Assembly (NCBI RefSeq): GCF_040564635.1
Contig: NZ_CP159837.1
Coordinates: forward strand, 3,955,001-4,019,000
Source of the DNA: Planktothricoides raciborskii GIHE-MW2
GTDB lineage: Bacteria; Cyanobacteriota; Cyanobacteriia; Cyanobacteriales; Laspinemataceae
DNA length: 64,000 bases
Direction of reading: 5' to 3'
Part shown: positions 20,731-29,644 of the stretch, piece by piece
Layout of the letters: each line of letters starts with the position of its first letter
Position numbering within the stretch: position 1 is the stretch's first letter
Notes under the pieces: generated by a model
Seen by the model: only the letters and a program-made list of their open reading frames with translations
Databases searched by the model: none
Told to the model about the DNA's origin: nothing
Position numbers and translations under genes: made by a program

Positions 20731-21160
20731 GCCCTCCTTGATTTCTTATTTCAGGATTTTGTAGATATTTTCATAACGAATAACAACGAATAACATAGAT
20801 CCGGCGCAGGGCGGATTTATCTCGACAAAAACGGTTGCATTTTCTGGTTTGTTCCAGGCTAATTTTTTTCTGGCCAACCATGCCCAGACATTTGTAATTA
20901 CTTAATGGATAATGGATAATGCTAGGGATGCAGCAGATTATTTCCTGATTGCCTGTTTCCGGATGTAAATGACGAACGTGAATCGTTAAAACTTAATCTA
21001 GACTTAATTTAATTACAGCATAATTTTAATCAAGTTCAACTTTTTTGCATCATTTCTTAACAAAGTTGCTCACATTTAGCCGAATTCCCGCTTATTTTCG
21101 TTAGATTACATTAGAGAAGAGAATTTTTTATCTGGTTATTGCTTCAGAGGAGGAGGAGTC
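20731..21160. other. Intergenic region upstream of the PBP gene
   Basis: Between divergent genes, with no supported frame. AT-rich. A purine-rich AGAGGAGGAGGAG ribosome-binding site at 21146-21158 directly precedes the PBP start codon. Confidence 0.5.
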
Positions 21161-23731
21161 ATGGCAAAAATGCCCGAAAAACTTAACAAAGTTAACAAAA
21201 AACTTCACAAAATGTTGCAGAAGGCTTTATGGGAGAGGGAGGAGAGAGGGGAGAGAGGGGAAAATTTCTCCGATGGCGGCCCCCCTGCTCCCCTGCCGAT
21301 GGCGGCCCCCCCTGCCCCCCCTGCCGATGGCGGGCATCCCTGCCGATGGCGGACCCCCCAGAACCAGCGGCGGTTAAAACTACTTTTGGCTTATTTTGCC
21401 TGGCCAATTTTGGTGGCGGGCGGGGTGCGATCGCTGCCTTATTTAGTGCCGATCCGGGCGGCTGATATTGCCCAAACGGAAGCAGCGATTATTTTTAGCG
21501 ATCGCCACGGTCAACCCTTGGGGACAATCCTGACTCGCAGCCAAGAACATACGGCGATCGTGCCGTTGGATCGGGTTTCCCCCGTATTTATCCAGGGGAC
21601 AATTGCCGCTGAGGATAAACGCTATTATCAACATGGGGCATTGGACTATCTGGCGATCGCCCGTGCCATCCTGGAAGCCATCCAAGCTAAAGAAATCGTC
21701 AGTGGGGCATCTACTATTACGATGCAGTTAGCGCGAATGCTGCATCCCAACCCGCGCACCTTACCCTATAAATTTCAGGAAATCTGGATTTCTTGGCGAC
21801 TGACTGCGGGAATGACCAAAGACGAAATCCTCGCCGCCTATATTAACCGCCTGCCTATGGGCGGTAACATCTACGGGGTAGAAGCCGCAGCCCGCAATTA
21901 TTTCGGCATTCCGGCGGCTGACCTGAACCTTGCCCAAGCCAGCATTTTGGCCGCTTTGCCCAACGACCCCACAGACCTCAATCCTTATTATCAGTGGGAA
22001 CCTCTGAAACGGCGGCAAAAATATGTGCTCGATCGCATGGTGGCGGATGGATATATTACGGCGGTTGAAGGCGATCGCGCCTATCGAGAACAAGTTCAGC
22101 TACAACCGCCGAATCAAGGTATTGTCGCCGCCCCGCATTTTCTGTTTTGGTTAGCCAACCAAGTCCCGGAAGATGTTTCCCAAGTCCGCACCACCATCGA
22201 TCTACCCCTGCAAAAGTTTGTGGAAGCCCAAGTCAAAGAAGTGGTCGGGGCGCTGAGTTCCTATAACGTCAATCACGGGGCGGCGATCGTTCTGGACAAC
22301 AAAACTGGGGAAATCTTAGCTTATGTCGGTTCTCCCGATTATTTTTCTGACGATTATCTGGGGCGAAACGATGGAGTCCAGGCGCTACGACAACCGGGTT
22401 CGGCCCTGAAACCCTTTCTCTATCAACTCGCTTTAGAAAAAAAAGTCATTCGTCCCAATACCATTTTGGCCGATGTTCCCACTTATTACCCCATTCCCGG
22501 AGCTAAAGTTTACTCCCCGGTTGACTATAGCGAAACTTTTAAAGGCCCCGTCCGGGTGCGGGTGGCTTTGGGTAACTCCTTAAATATTCCCGCAGTGCGA
22601 GTGTTGGAAAAAGTCGGGGTCGCTACCTTTTTGGAACGCTTGCGTCAACTGGGTTTTACCCATTTGGACAAACCCCCCGAACATTATGGCCTGGGTTTAG
22701 CCCTGGGTAGCGGTGAAGTTAGTCTCTGGGAGTTGGCTCACGCTTATTTGACGTTTGCCAAACAGGGAACAGGACAGAGGAGCGGGGGAGCGGGGGAGCG
22801 GGGGAGCGGGGGGAGAGAGGGAAGAGAGGGGATTTTCTTCGATGGCGGCTTCGATGGCGGCTTCGATGGCGGCTTCCCCCACACCCCTGCCCAGATCCGT
22901 TCCCCGGAAACCGTTGCGTTAATTACCGATATCCTCAGCGATCGCCACGCGAGGGCTGCGGCATTTGGGGTGGACTCGGTGCTGAGTTTACCGTTTCCCG
23001 CAGCGGTGAAAACTGGCACTTCGTCGGATTTTCGGGATACTTGGACCGTGGGCTATACCACCGATTACACCGTGGCGACTTGGGTGGGCAATTTTAGCGG
23101 CGATCGCATGAGAAAAGTCTCTGGGGTGACGGGGGCAGCGCCATTATGGAATCGAATTATGCTGCATTTGCACCAATCGGCTTCTAAAAAGGGGCAAGAA
23201 CCGGGAAAATTTGCCCCACCGCCCCTGATGGTACAACGGCCTATTTGTGCGATTACGGGTTTAAAACCGACGAAAGATTGTCCTTCGGTGGTGCTGGAAT
23301 ATTTTGCGATCGCCGATCTTTCTCGCTATGAAAAAGAAAACACCTTTGAATTATCCCCTGAATATAATGAATGGCTATCCCGACAAAATCAACCCCGATT
23401 AACCAAAGATGATTTAAAAATAGTCTTTCCCCAAAATGATGACTACTTTCTCATCGATCCAGCGGATGCCAACCCCAAATTGGAATTTAAATTAGCAGCA
23501 AATCCGACCGAACCTGTGGAATGGTGGCTGATTAGTAAAACTGGCAAAAGAACGTTAATTAAAAGTAAACATCGTCAGGCCATCTCTCAGGCAATATTTT
23601 GGCCGTTAGAGATTGGGGAATGGACTCTAGAGGTGAAAAGTGGGGAAAAAAGCGATCGGGTTAGTTTCCAAGTGGTCTTAGACGAATATCGAGAAACTCC
23701 CAGAGGCTTTTCTTTAGTTAAAGATGAGTAG
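21161..23731 (+). CDS. pbpC: Penicillin-binding protein 1C-type peptidoglycan synthase
   Basis: This 856-residue bifunctional enzyme polymerises and cross-links peptidoglycan in the periplasm. After a basic N-terminus and a membrane anchor near residues 70-88 comes the GT51 transglycosylase domain (EDKRYYQHGALDY, GASTITMQLARML). The transpeptidase follows: SALKPF near residue 413, GNSLN near 472, KTGTS near 617. A C-terminal BiPBP_C domain (about 770-845) is typical of PBP1C. Two low-complexity in-frame insertions stand out: residues about 24-65 (Gly/Glu/Arg then Pro/Ala/Gly runs) and about 537-572, the latter between the SxN and KTG motifs. They are encoded by purine-rich and GATGGCGGC repeats. 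A strong SD precedes the start. Confidence 0.9.
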   Translation: MAKMPEKLNKVNKKLHKMLQKALWEREERGERGENFSDGGPPAPLPMAAPPAPPADGGHPCRWRTPQNQRRLKLLLAYFAWPILVAGGVRSLPYLVPIRAADIAQTEAAIIFSDRHGQPLGTILTRSQEHTAIVPLDRVSPVFIQGTIAAEDKRYYQHGALDYLAIARAILEAIQAKEIVSGASTITMQLARMLHPNPRTLPYKFQEIWISWRLTAGMTKDEILAAYINRLPMGGNIYGVEAAARNYFGIPAADLNLAQASILAALPNDPTDLNPYYQWEPLKRRQKYVLDRMVADGYITAVEGDRAYREQVQLQPPNQGIVAAPHFLFWLANQVPEDVSQVRTTIDLPLQKFVEAQVKEVVGALSSYNVNHGAAIVLDNKTGEILAYVGSPDYFSDDYLGRNDGVQALRQPGSALKPFLYQLALEKKVIRPNTILADVPTYYPIPGAKVYSPVDYSETFKGPVRVRVALGNSLNIPAVRVLEKVGVATFLERLRQLGFTHLDKPPEHYGLGLALGSGEVSLWELAHAYLTFAKQGTGQRSGGAGERGSGGREGREGIFFDGGFDGGFDGGFPHTPAQIRSPETVALITDILSDRHARAAAFGVDSVLSLPFPAAVKTGTSSDFRDTWTVGYTTDYTVATWVGNFSGDRMRKVSGVTGAAPLWNRIMLHLHQSASKKGQEPGKFAPPPLMVQRPICAITGLKPTKDCPSVVLEYFAIADLSRYEKENTFELSPEYNEWLSRQNQPRLTKDDLKIVFPQNDDYFLIDPADANPKLEFKLAANPTEPVEWWLISKTGKRTLIKSKHRQAISQAIFWPLEIGEWTLEVKSGEKSDRVSFQVVLDEYRETPRGFSLVKDE
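21231..21355 (+). repeat. In-frame repeat tract in the PBP N-terminus
   Basis: GGGAGAGA-type repeats (21231-21263) are followed by four copies of a TGCCGATGGCGG-type unit spaced by C-rich runs (21271-21355). They encode about 40 residues of Glu/Arg/Gly and Pro/Ala/Gly before the membrane anchor. Confidence 0.85.
22776..22874 (+). repeat. In-frame repeat tract in the transpeptidase domain
   Basis: Four AGCGGGGG-type units (22780-22812), a GGAGAGAGG tract, and three perfect 12-mers GATGGCGGCTTC (22839-22874). They keep the frame and insert about 35 Gly-rich residues (three FDGG units) into the transpeptidase domain. Confidence 0.85.
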
Positions 23732-23740
23732 TTGATTAAA

Positions 23741-23771
23741 GAAACCCGGTTTCTCCCAGAAACCGGGTTTC
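23741..23771. repeat. Dispersed palindrome pair after the PBP gene
   Basis: GAAACCCGGTTTC (23741-23753) and GAAACCGGGTTTC (23759-23771) lie 5 bases apart, inverted, just after the stop codon. They form a 13-bp stem followed by TCAGTTTTATTT, so this may also end transcription. Confidence 0.75.
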
Positions 23772-23968
23772 TCAGTTTTATTTCTGGTAGTATTTATAAT
23801 CTTAAGGATATTATTAGAGATATTTGGGACTGTGAGCAAGTCTTTCTGGGGGCTGGGTTTTGTTTTTTCTTTGCGGCAAACAAAATTTAATAAAATTTCT
23901 AGAAATAAATGACCAAAAAACCTTTAAAGTAAAATAATCAAGTAAAATCAAAAAATGACCGTAAAAAT

Positions 23969-24637
23969 ATGAGTAACCACAGACAGTCAGACCAATTGAC
24001 TCCCAGCTTTATTTCCCCTGTATTGCCGCCGAATTTTATGGCAGAAAATCCCCCAGCGGATGCTAAGATTAGACTGGGGATGATGGCTTCTGGAAGTGGC
24101 ACTAATGTGGAGGCTATTGCAGAGGCGATCGCCTCTGGAAAATTGAATGCAGAAATTGCGGTGTTAATTTACAATAACCCTGGAGCGAAAGTCGTAGAAC
24201 GAGCCAAACGCTATGGAATTCCGGCGATTTTACTCAACCACCGCGAGTATAAGAGTCGTCAAGATTTGGACGCTAAAATTGTGGAAACTTTCCGAGAATA
24301 TAATGTGGAAATGGTGGTGATGGCCGGTTGGATGCGAATTATTACGGAAGTTTTATTAAACGCTTTTCCTGACAGAGTAATTAATATTCACCCCAGTTTA
24401 TTACCGAGTTTTCGCGGGGCGCATGGGGTAGAAGATGCCCTAAAAGCAGGAGTGAAAATTACCGGCTGTACGGTACATATTGCGCGGGTGGAAGTAGACA
24501 ATGGCCCGATTTTAATCCAGGCGGCTGTACCAATTTTGCCAGATGATACTCCAGAAACTTTACATGGGCGGATTCAGGTACAAGAGCACCAAATTTTTCC
24601 TATGGCGATCGCGATCGCGGCGGCTCAAATTAGATAA
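23969..24637 (+). CDS. purN: Phosphoribosylglycinamide formyltransferase PurN
   Basis: This 222-residue enzyme transfers a formyl group from 10-formyl-THF to GAR in purine synthesis. Signature elements are MASGSGTNVEAI (phosphate binding), NIHPSLLPSFRGAHG with catalytic Asn and His near residues 140-142, and TGCTVHIARVEVDNGPI with the catalytic Asp. About 33 residues precede the conserved core; the ATG at 24038 (MAENPPADAKIRLG) is an alternative start. The gene stands between repeat arrays. Confidence 0.95.
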   Translation: MSNHRQSDQLTPSFISPVLPPNFMAENPPADAKIRLGMMASGSGTNVEAIAEAIASGKLNAEIAVLIYNNPGAKVVERAKRYGIPAILLNHREYKSRQDLDAKIVETFREYNVEMVVMAGWMRIITEVLLNAFPDRVINIHPSLLPSFRGAHGVEDALKAGVKITGCTVHIARVEVDNGPILIQAAVPILPDDTPETLHGRIQVQEHQIFPMAIAIAAAQIR

Positions 24638-25161
24638 TTACTAGCAACCGGGTTTCTCAGTGAAGAAACCCGGTTTCTAAAACCCAACAGGGAACAGGAA
24701 ACAGGGAACAGGGAACAGGGAACAGGGAACAGGGAACAGGGAACAGGGAACAGGGAACAGGGAACAGGGAATAGTGAACAGGGAATAGTGAAAAGTGAAA
24801 AGAAGTATCACTATTCACTTTTCACTTGTACGGACGAATGGCCAGAAAGCCCCTACGACTTTTCACTTTTAACTTTTAACTTTTAACTTTTCACTGTCCC
24901 CGTTCCCCGATAACTGTTCCCCGTTCCCCAACCAACAACCAACAACAAACAACAGGGAACAGGGAACAGGGAACAGGCAACAGGGAACAGGCAACAGGGA
25001 ACAGGGAACAGGCAACAGGGAACAGGCAACAGGCAACAGGGAACAGGCAACAGGGAACAGGCAACAGGCAACAGGACTGATGGCAATATTCCCCATTCCC
25101 TTGACCCGGTACTTGACCCGGTACTGATAACCGTTGCCTTTTTAATAAATCTTGACTTTTT
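24638..25161. repeat. AGGGAAC heptamer minisatellites and related arrays
   Basis: After an inverted pair of dispersed palindromes (24646-24677) there is an array of about 13 AGGGAAC heptamers (24688-24785). AGTGAAA/TTTTCAC tracts follow, able to pair (24780-24830 with 24857-24893). A second array of about 17 mixed AGGGAAC and AGGCAAC heptamers lies at 24955-25077. Seven-base units give a frame-shifting repeat, so frames across them are artefacts. No gene is supported. Confidence 0.85.
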
Positions 25162-26330
25162 CAATCCCTTCGCCAAAATTCAAGCCGCTCTAGTATCTAT
25201 CCTGCCGATTTCAGCGATTTGGGAAAACTTGTCATCAATTAAAAATTCCTCGCCTTTTTTGCCGAATGAATTTAATATCCGCCGCGTGTATTTTCGCGCC
25301 CTGAAGACGGTTTTCAAGTCCAGCATACTGTCTCCACTTAGGCTCTCCATTTTGTTGCACAACAGCCGCGAGAAGGTCACCATAAACAGGGAGAAATTGC
25401 CGAAATTCCCGACTTGCGTCTCCTTGACGTTCATAAAGTCTTCCAGCCCCCAGTATTGTTTGGCGTCCCTGAAGTCAAACTCGATTTGGAACTGCAACGA
25501 GTAGTATTCGATCGGGGTCTCGCTAGCTAGGGACAAGTCGTCGCTGAACAGCAGCACCTTGGCCCTCCCTCCGCCCGGTCTTCAGGTTAGTCTTCACAAC
25601 AACGACGACATTCATTCAGTAATGCGGGGAAGTTCCCATGCCACGCTTGCGCTTGGTATTTGCGCGGTCTGCCCTTGCTCCCATATCGGCATAGGGAAAG
25701 TGGAGCGTCGAGTCGTGGCGCAACTTGGAGATCAGGTGCAACCCCGTTTGTTTAACTGCACGGCCTTCGGCGCACTTCCCTGAACTTATTCGCACACCAG
25801 TTGCTCGGCGATCAAAGGGTAGGACTTGCGGGTTTCGACCTCAAGCAATGACAGGTTCAGAAAGCACAGGCCGGGGAGCGGCTTGTTGTAAATCGAAGAA
25901 AAAAAACGCCCAGCCCATACGTTTCCTTGCCGGTCAACAGCCAAACCCCCCTTTCTCCCCATCCAATGCTGCTTGATGAGTTGCCAGCGCGATTCATTCT
26001 ACTTTCTCAGGGGCGGCCATGCTAATTTTTCGCCAAAAAAACGCTTTACCGTCCGATAGATCCCACCCCTTTAGGCCGAGCGGGACAAGCCTAGCTAGCA
26101 TGGTGACGCGACCCGTCATCGCCAGCACGGCCTCGGCGATGACGGTGAGTTGGTTCAGGATGCGCGGCGTCAAGTGTTGACTCAGTGTGCTTAGGGCTGC
26201 TATGATTTCATTGATGGTCAGATTGAGATTGGATACTGGACGTTTTGATTGACTCCATATCCTACCTTTTCTGGCCACCCACCCTTCCCCCGAACCGCAA
26301 AAATCACCCTTGCCAATTGGCGAAGTATTG
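25162..26330 (-). mobile_element. Decayed insertion sequence, copy 1
   Basis: The ends carry an imperfect inverted repeat: CAATCCCTTCGCCAA at 25162-25176 and TTGGCGAAGTATTG at 26317-26330 (the second matches the complement of the first with one base missing and one changed). Between them the minus strand encodes a broken DDE transposase. A second, shorter copy of the same element lies at 29645-30042 in the same orientation. Against that copy, this one lacks 84 bases at 25658. I saw no convincing target duplication. Confidence 0.75.
25180..26278 (-). pseudogene. IS4-like DDE transposase, broken by frameshifts
   Basis: Fragments in order along the minus strand: an N-terminal piece from 26278 (LTPRILNQLTVIAEAVLAMTGRVTML); a central piece around 25840-25920 readable only across frames (GKETYGL, then KPLPGLCFLNLSLLEVETRKSYPLI); then QTGLHLISKLRHDSTLHFPY; and a C-terminal piece 25557-25180 (YYSLQFQIEFDFRDAKQYWG) carrying the last catalytic Glu region. 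The family resembles IS4-type transposases common in cyanobacteria. At least three frame disruptions and the 84-base in-frame deletion make it inactive. Confidence 0.85.
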
Positions 26331-26392
26331 TAAAATCCAATTTATGTAATAATGACAATAATATATATTCAGCTTACAAAAATACAAAAATC

Positions 26393-27193
26393 ATGGATGA
26401 GAACTTAATAATTGATGTTGGCGTTCACACAGGAGAGGACACAGAATTTTATTTAAAAAAAGGCTTTCGAGTGGTGGGGATAGAAGCCAACCCAGAAATT
26501 TATCAACTCACAAAAAACAAACTACAATCATACATCGCCAATGGTCAACTACAACTTCTCAACATTGCCATAGCTCCCCAAGATGGTGAAATCACCTTCT
26601 ATTCTAACCTAGAAAAAAGTATTTGGGGAACAATCTCCCCAGACTTTGTTCATCGTGGCGAAATTCTCGGCACTAAATCAGTAGCTATTAAAGTTAAAGG
26701 AACTAGATTTGAAAATATTCTACAAGAATTTGGCATTCCTTACTATTTAAAAATTGATATTGAAGGTGCAGATATATTGTGTATAAAGGCATTAAGGAAG
26801 TTTGATAATAGGCCAAAATTCATATCCATAGAATCAGCAAAACTTTCTTGGAATGATTTACTAGAAGAATTTAAGATATTTGAAGAACTAGGTTATCAGA
26901 AATTTAAAGTTATTAACCAAGCAAAAATATCCCAACAAACTTGTCCCTATCCAGCAAAAGAAGGAAAATACGTCGAGCATGAATTTCAGTATGGTTGTAG
27001 CGGTTCATTTGGAGAAGAAACACCAGGTAATTGGTTGTCAAAAACAGCAGCCATAAATATCTACAAACGCATTTTTTGGTTTTATAAAATATTGGGTATT
27101 CAGGGAATTATTTATAAATATCCCTGGGGTAAAATGCTCATAGAAGGACTCAACCTTAAAGAGCCATGGTATGATACTCATGCCAGTTTGTAA
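26393..27193 (+). CDS. FkbM family SAM-dependent methyltransferase
   Basis: The 266-residue product opens with the SAM-binding strand LIIDVGVHTGEDTEFYL and VVGIEANPE, with the acidic residue that binds ribose. YYLKIDIEGAD near residue 120 is the FkbM hallmark. Such enzymes O-methylate sugars or small molecules and often sit in polysaccharide clusters. The open frame continues upstream into insertion sequence DNA, so the ATG at 26393 is the real start. The gene is AT-rich and lacks HIP1 sites, unlike the flanking chromosome, and a glycosyltransferase follows. Confidence 0.88.
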   Translation: MDENLIIDVGVHTGEDTEFYLKKGFRVVGIEANPEIYQLTKNKLQSYIANGQLQLLNIAIAPQDGEITFYSNLEKSIWGTISPDFVHRGEILGTKSVAIKVKGTRFENILQEFGIPYYLKIDIEGADILCIKALRKFDNRPKFISIESAKLSWNDLLEEFKIFEELGYQKFKVINQAKISQQTCPYPAKEGKYVEHEFQYGCSGSFGEETPGNWLSKTAAINIYKRIFWFYKILGIQGIIYKYPWGKMLIEGLNLKEPWYDTHASL

Positions 27194-27416
27194 AAGTAGA
27201 TTAGGCTTCTAGCCTGATTCCTACAAGATTTCTATCGCCTTACCATATCATCAGGTCTATTTTCCAGTGCTAATTCATCAAATACCAATACCCTGATGAT
27301 AATACCCTGATGATTTTTTATCTCAGTCTTAAAAAAGCAAGAATGCTAATTTTTTTAGCAAACTGTTCAGAAAACATGGTATTTTTATTGCAGTATTCTT
27401 GATATTCCTGAAAACA

Positions 27417-28085
27417 ATGCCCAGTATCCAATTTGACCCAAAACCAGAAATTTCTGTCATTCTTACCACATATAACCGCTCAGATTATTTAAAGACTTGT
27501 ATTAATAGTGTTATTGAGCAAACCTTTCAGGATTGGGAATTGGTTATAGTTGATGATGGTAGCCAAGATAACACTACAGAAGTAGTTAACTCCTATCTCC
27601 TGGAATACCGGAATATCCGTTATCTTAAACACCAAAATCGTCAAGTTGGTTATGCGAGAAATGCGGGAATACAAGCGTCATTTGGCAAATACATTACATT
27701 CATTGACAGTGATGATACTTATAAACCTCATCATTTAGAATCACGTTGGGAATTTATGCAAACCCATCCAGAAATTGATTTAATTGAAGGTGGATTTGAA
27801 ATAGAAAAAGAGTTTTTTGTGAGTGATTATTTTCAATCTGGTAAAACAATTAGTATTAAAGAATGTGTTTTATGTCCCACATTTTTCGGCAAAAGATATG
27901 TATTCTTTGAATTATCAGGATTTAATAATCTTGCTTATTCAGAAGATACAGATTTTTGGGAACGGGCGGAGAAAGTTTTTAAAACTCAACACATCAAGGA
28001 ACCAGAAACGTATATTTATACTAGAGCAGAAACTAGCCTATCTAAAACTTTTATAGAACAAGTACGTATAGTTAATTACTTGTAA
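27417..28085 (+). CDS. Family 2 glycosyltransferase
   Basis: This protein of about 222 residues has a GT-A fold with ISVILTTYNRSDYL, the nucleotide-sugar site LVIVDDGSQDNT, the metal-binding DSDD near residue 98 and the acidic SEDTDFWERA near 178. It transfers a sugar from a nucleotide donor, probably to a surface glycan. It lacks C-terminal membrane helices. A TTG at 27399 could add six residues; I prefer the ATG. The preceding gap has a repeated ATACCCTGATGAT (27288-27314). It belongs to the AT-rich island. Confidence 0.85.
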   Translation: MPSIQFDPKPEISVILTTYNRSDYLKTCINSVIEQTFQDWELVIVDDGSQDNTTEVVNSYLLEYRNIRYLKHQNRQVGYARNAGIQASFGKYITFIDSDDTYKPHHLESRWEFMQTHPEIDLIEGGFEIEKEFFVSDYFQSGKTISIKECVLCPTFFGKRYVFFELSGFNNLAYSEDTDFWERAEKVFKTQHIKEPETYIYTRAETSLSKTFIEQVRIVNYL

Positions 28086-28150
28086 AAATCGCCATATTTT
28101 TCATAGCAAATTTTAAAAATAATCAAATTAAAATATCACAGGAATATGAT

Positions 28151-28712
28151 ATGAACCCAACAAATCAGAAAGAAAAATTTAGCAACAACAATATTTATCA
28201 ACAAACAGCAGAATGTCTAAAAATATCACACTTGACTTTTCTTGATTTAAGTGGCTATCAAATTGATTTAACTTTTGATTCTACTAAATTTTATACTCAT
28301 CCACAGGATATTAGTTTTTGGATTTTACCAAAATTATCTGGTGATGACAAAACAAAACACAAAACTAGAGGTTTGGAATTACCTGGAGGGAAAATTAATC
28401 AAGAAGAAAAACCTCTACAAGCTGTATTGCGAGAAACTTGGGAATAAACAGGAGGAATTATTAATTATGTGCAACAAATAGGAGAATATATTATCAGAGA
28501 ATACCAGGGTAAAGATAGAATTAAGGCTATTTATTATGGCATAATCTCTAAGTTTACTAAGTTACCAGAAGGTTTTGAAACTGATGGTTTTGAGTTATTA
28601 CCTTTACCAGTAAATACCCAACAACCTGGATTTAGTCCTACGTGATGATGTATTTGATTTAACGATTAATTATTTAGAGTTACTCAATCTTCATCTCTTT
28701 GCAAATAACTAA
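28151..28712 (+). pseudogene. Nudix hydrolase pseudogene
   Basis: The first 98 codons lead into a Nudix box, GGKINQEEKPLQAVLRETWE. The next codon, which should be the second Glu of the consensus REUXEE, is TAA (28445-28447). Past that stop the same frame continues TGGIINYVQQIGEYIIREYQ to a TGA at 28643. A one-base shift near 28640 then restores RDDVFDLTINYLELL to a TAA at 28710-28712. A single G-to-T change and one indel therefore inactivated a gene of about 185 codons. An AGGAATATGAT region precedes the start. Confidence 0.85.
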
Positions 28713-28784
28713 ACAAACTGCAATATTTTATTTATTGCGATCTGATTTTGATTTTGATTATGTGATAATTTAGGAGGTTATTTC

Positions 28785-29561
28785 TTGGAAAAAAATATTG
28801 CTCTAATTACTGGAAGTGCTACAGGTTTAGGGAAAAGAACAGCAATAGAACTAGCTAAACAAGGTATTAATATTGTTGTTAACTTTATTACTAGCTTAGA
28901 AAGTGCTAATGAATTAAAAAAATTCATTGAAAATAATTATCCTGTGGAAGTAATTGTTGTCCCAGGAGATGTGAGTTACTATAGTGAATGTGAAAAAATA
29001 GTCAAAACTGCCCAGGATAAAATTGGAAAAATTAATATTCTGGTGAATAATGCAGGTACTTATGTTTTTGAGCGCAAGGATATGATAGATTATGATTTAC
29101 AGGAATGGGAAAAAGTCATTCAAGTAAATTTAAATAGTGTGTTCTATCTGAGTAAATTAATTATTCCCACAATGCGAGAAAATCGCTGGGGAAGAATTAT
29201 TAATATTGGTTTTGATAGAGCAGAAAATTCTCCTGGTTGGAAATATCGTTCCGCTTTTGCTGCTGCAAAAACAGGATTAGTTTCTTTAACAAAAACACTT
29301 TCTATAGAAGAGGCTGAACATGGTATAACTGTAAATATGATTTGTCCTGGTGATATATCTGCTAATTTTAAGGAAGCAAATATTGATGATGTGCGAGAAA
29401 TCAAAGATGATTATACACCTATTGGCCGTCCTGGAACAGGAGAAGATATTGCCCGGATGATTGCTTTTTTATGCGATCGATATTCAGATTTTATTACTGG
29501 TAGTATTATCCAAGTTACAGGGGGTAAGGATGTCCTCAATAAGTATAAATATCAGACATAA
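28785..29561 (+). CDS. Short-chain dehydrogenase/reductase (FabG-like), TTG start
   Basis: This 258-residue Rossmann protein binds NAD(P) through TGSATGLGKR (residues 10-18) and has NNAG at 88-91. It reads F158-AAA-K162 where most SDRs have Tyr-x3-Lys, and IGF where the catalytic Ser usually sits, so classical chemistry is doubtful. The neighbourhood SPGWKYRSAFAAAKTGL is one I recall from an SDR subgroup where Phe may be normal. Start is TTG at 28785, chosen for a strong AGGAGG 7 bases upstream (28772-28777). It is the last gene of the island. Confidence 0.85.
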   Translation: MEKNIALITGSATGLGKRTAIELAKQGINIVVNFITSLESANELKKFIENNYPVEVIVVPGDVSYYSECEKIVKTAQDKIGKINILVNNAGTYVFERKDMIDYDLQEWEKVIQVNLNSVFYLSKLIIPTMRENRWGRIINIGFDRAENSPGWKYRSAFAAAKTGLVSLTKTLSIEEAEHGITVNMICPGDISANFKEANIDDVREIKDDYTPIGRPGTGEDIARMIAFLCDRYSDFITGSIIQVTGGKDVLNKYKYQT

Positions 29562-29644
29562 TTACTAACATCATTACTAGGATTTCATGCGGTATTATCT
29601 ATTGTTAAACCTATCAACAATACTATGGAAAATTTTTGGAGACG

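Noticed and set aside
24688-25077. AGGGAAC arrays as a CRISPR or as coding sequence
   Set aside because: Seven-base units without spacers; frames through them change product with each unit and have no start signals.
25559-25976. Plus-strand frames over the first insertion sequence
   Set aside because: They are antisense to the transposase remnant on the minus strand; the same applies to 29751-30121.
26249-26392. N-terminal extension of the FkbM methyltransferase
   Set aside because: These codons lie in insertion sequence DNA and its terminal repeat; the methyltransferase fold begins at 26393.
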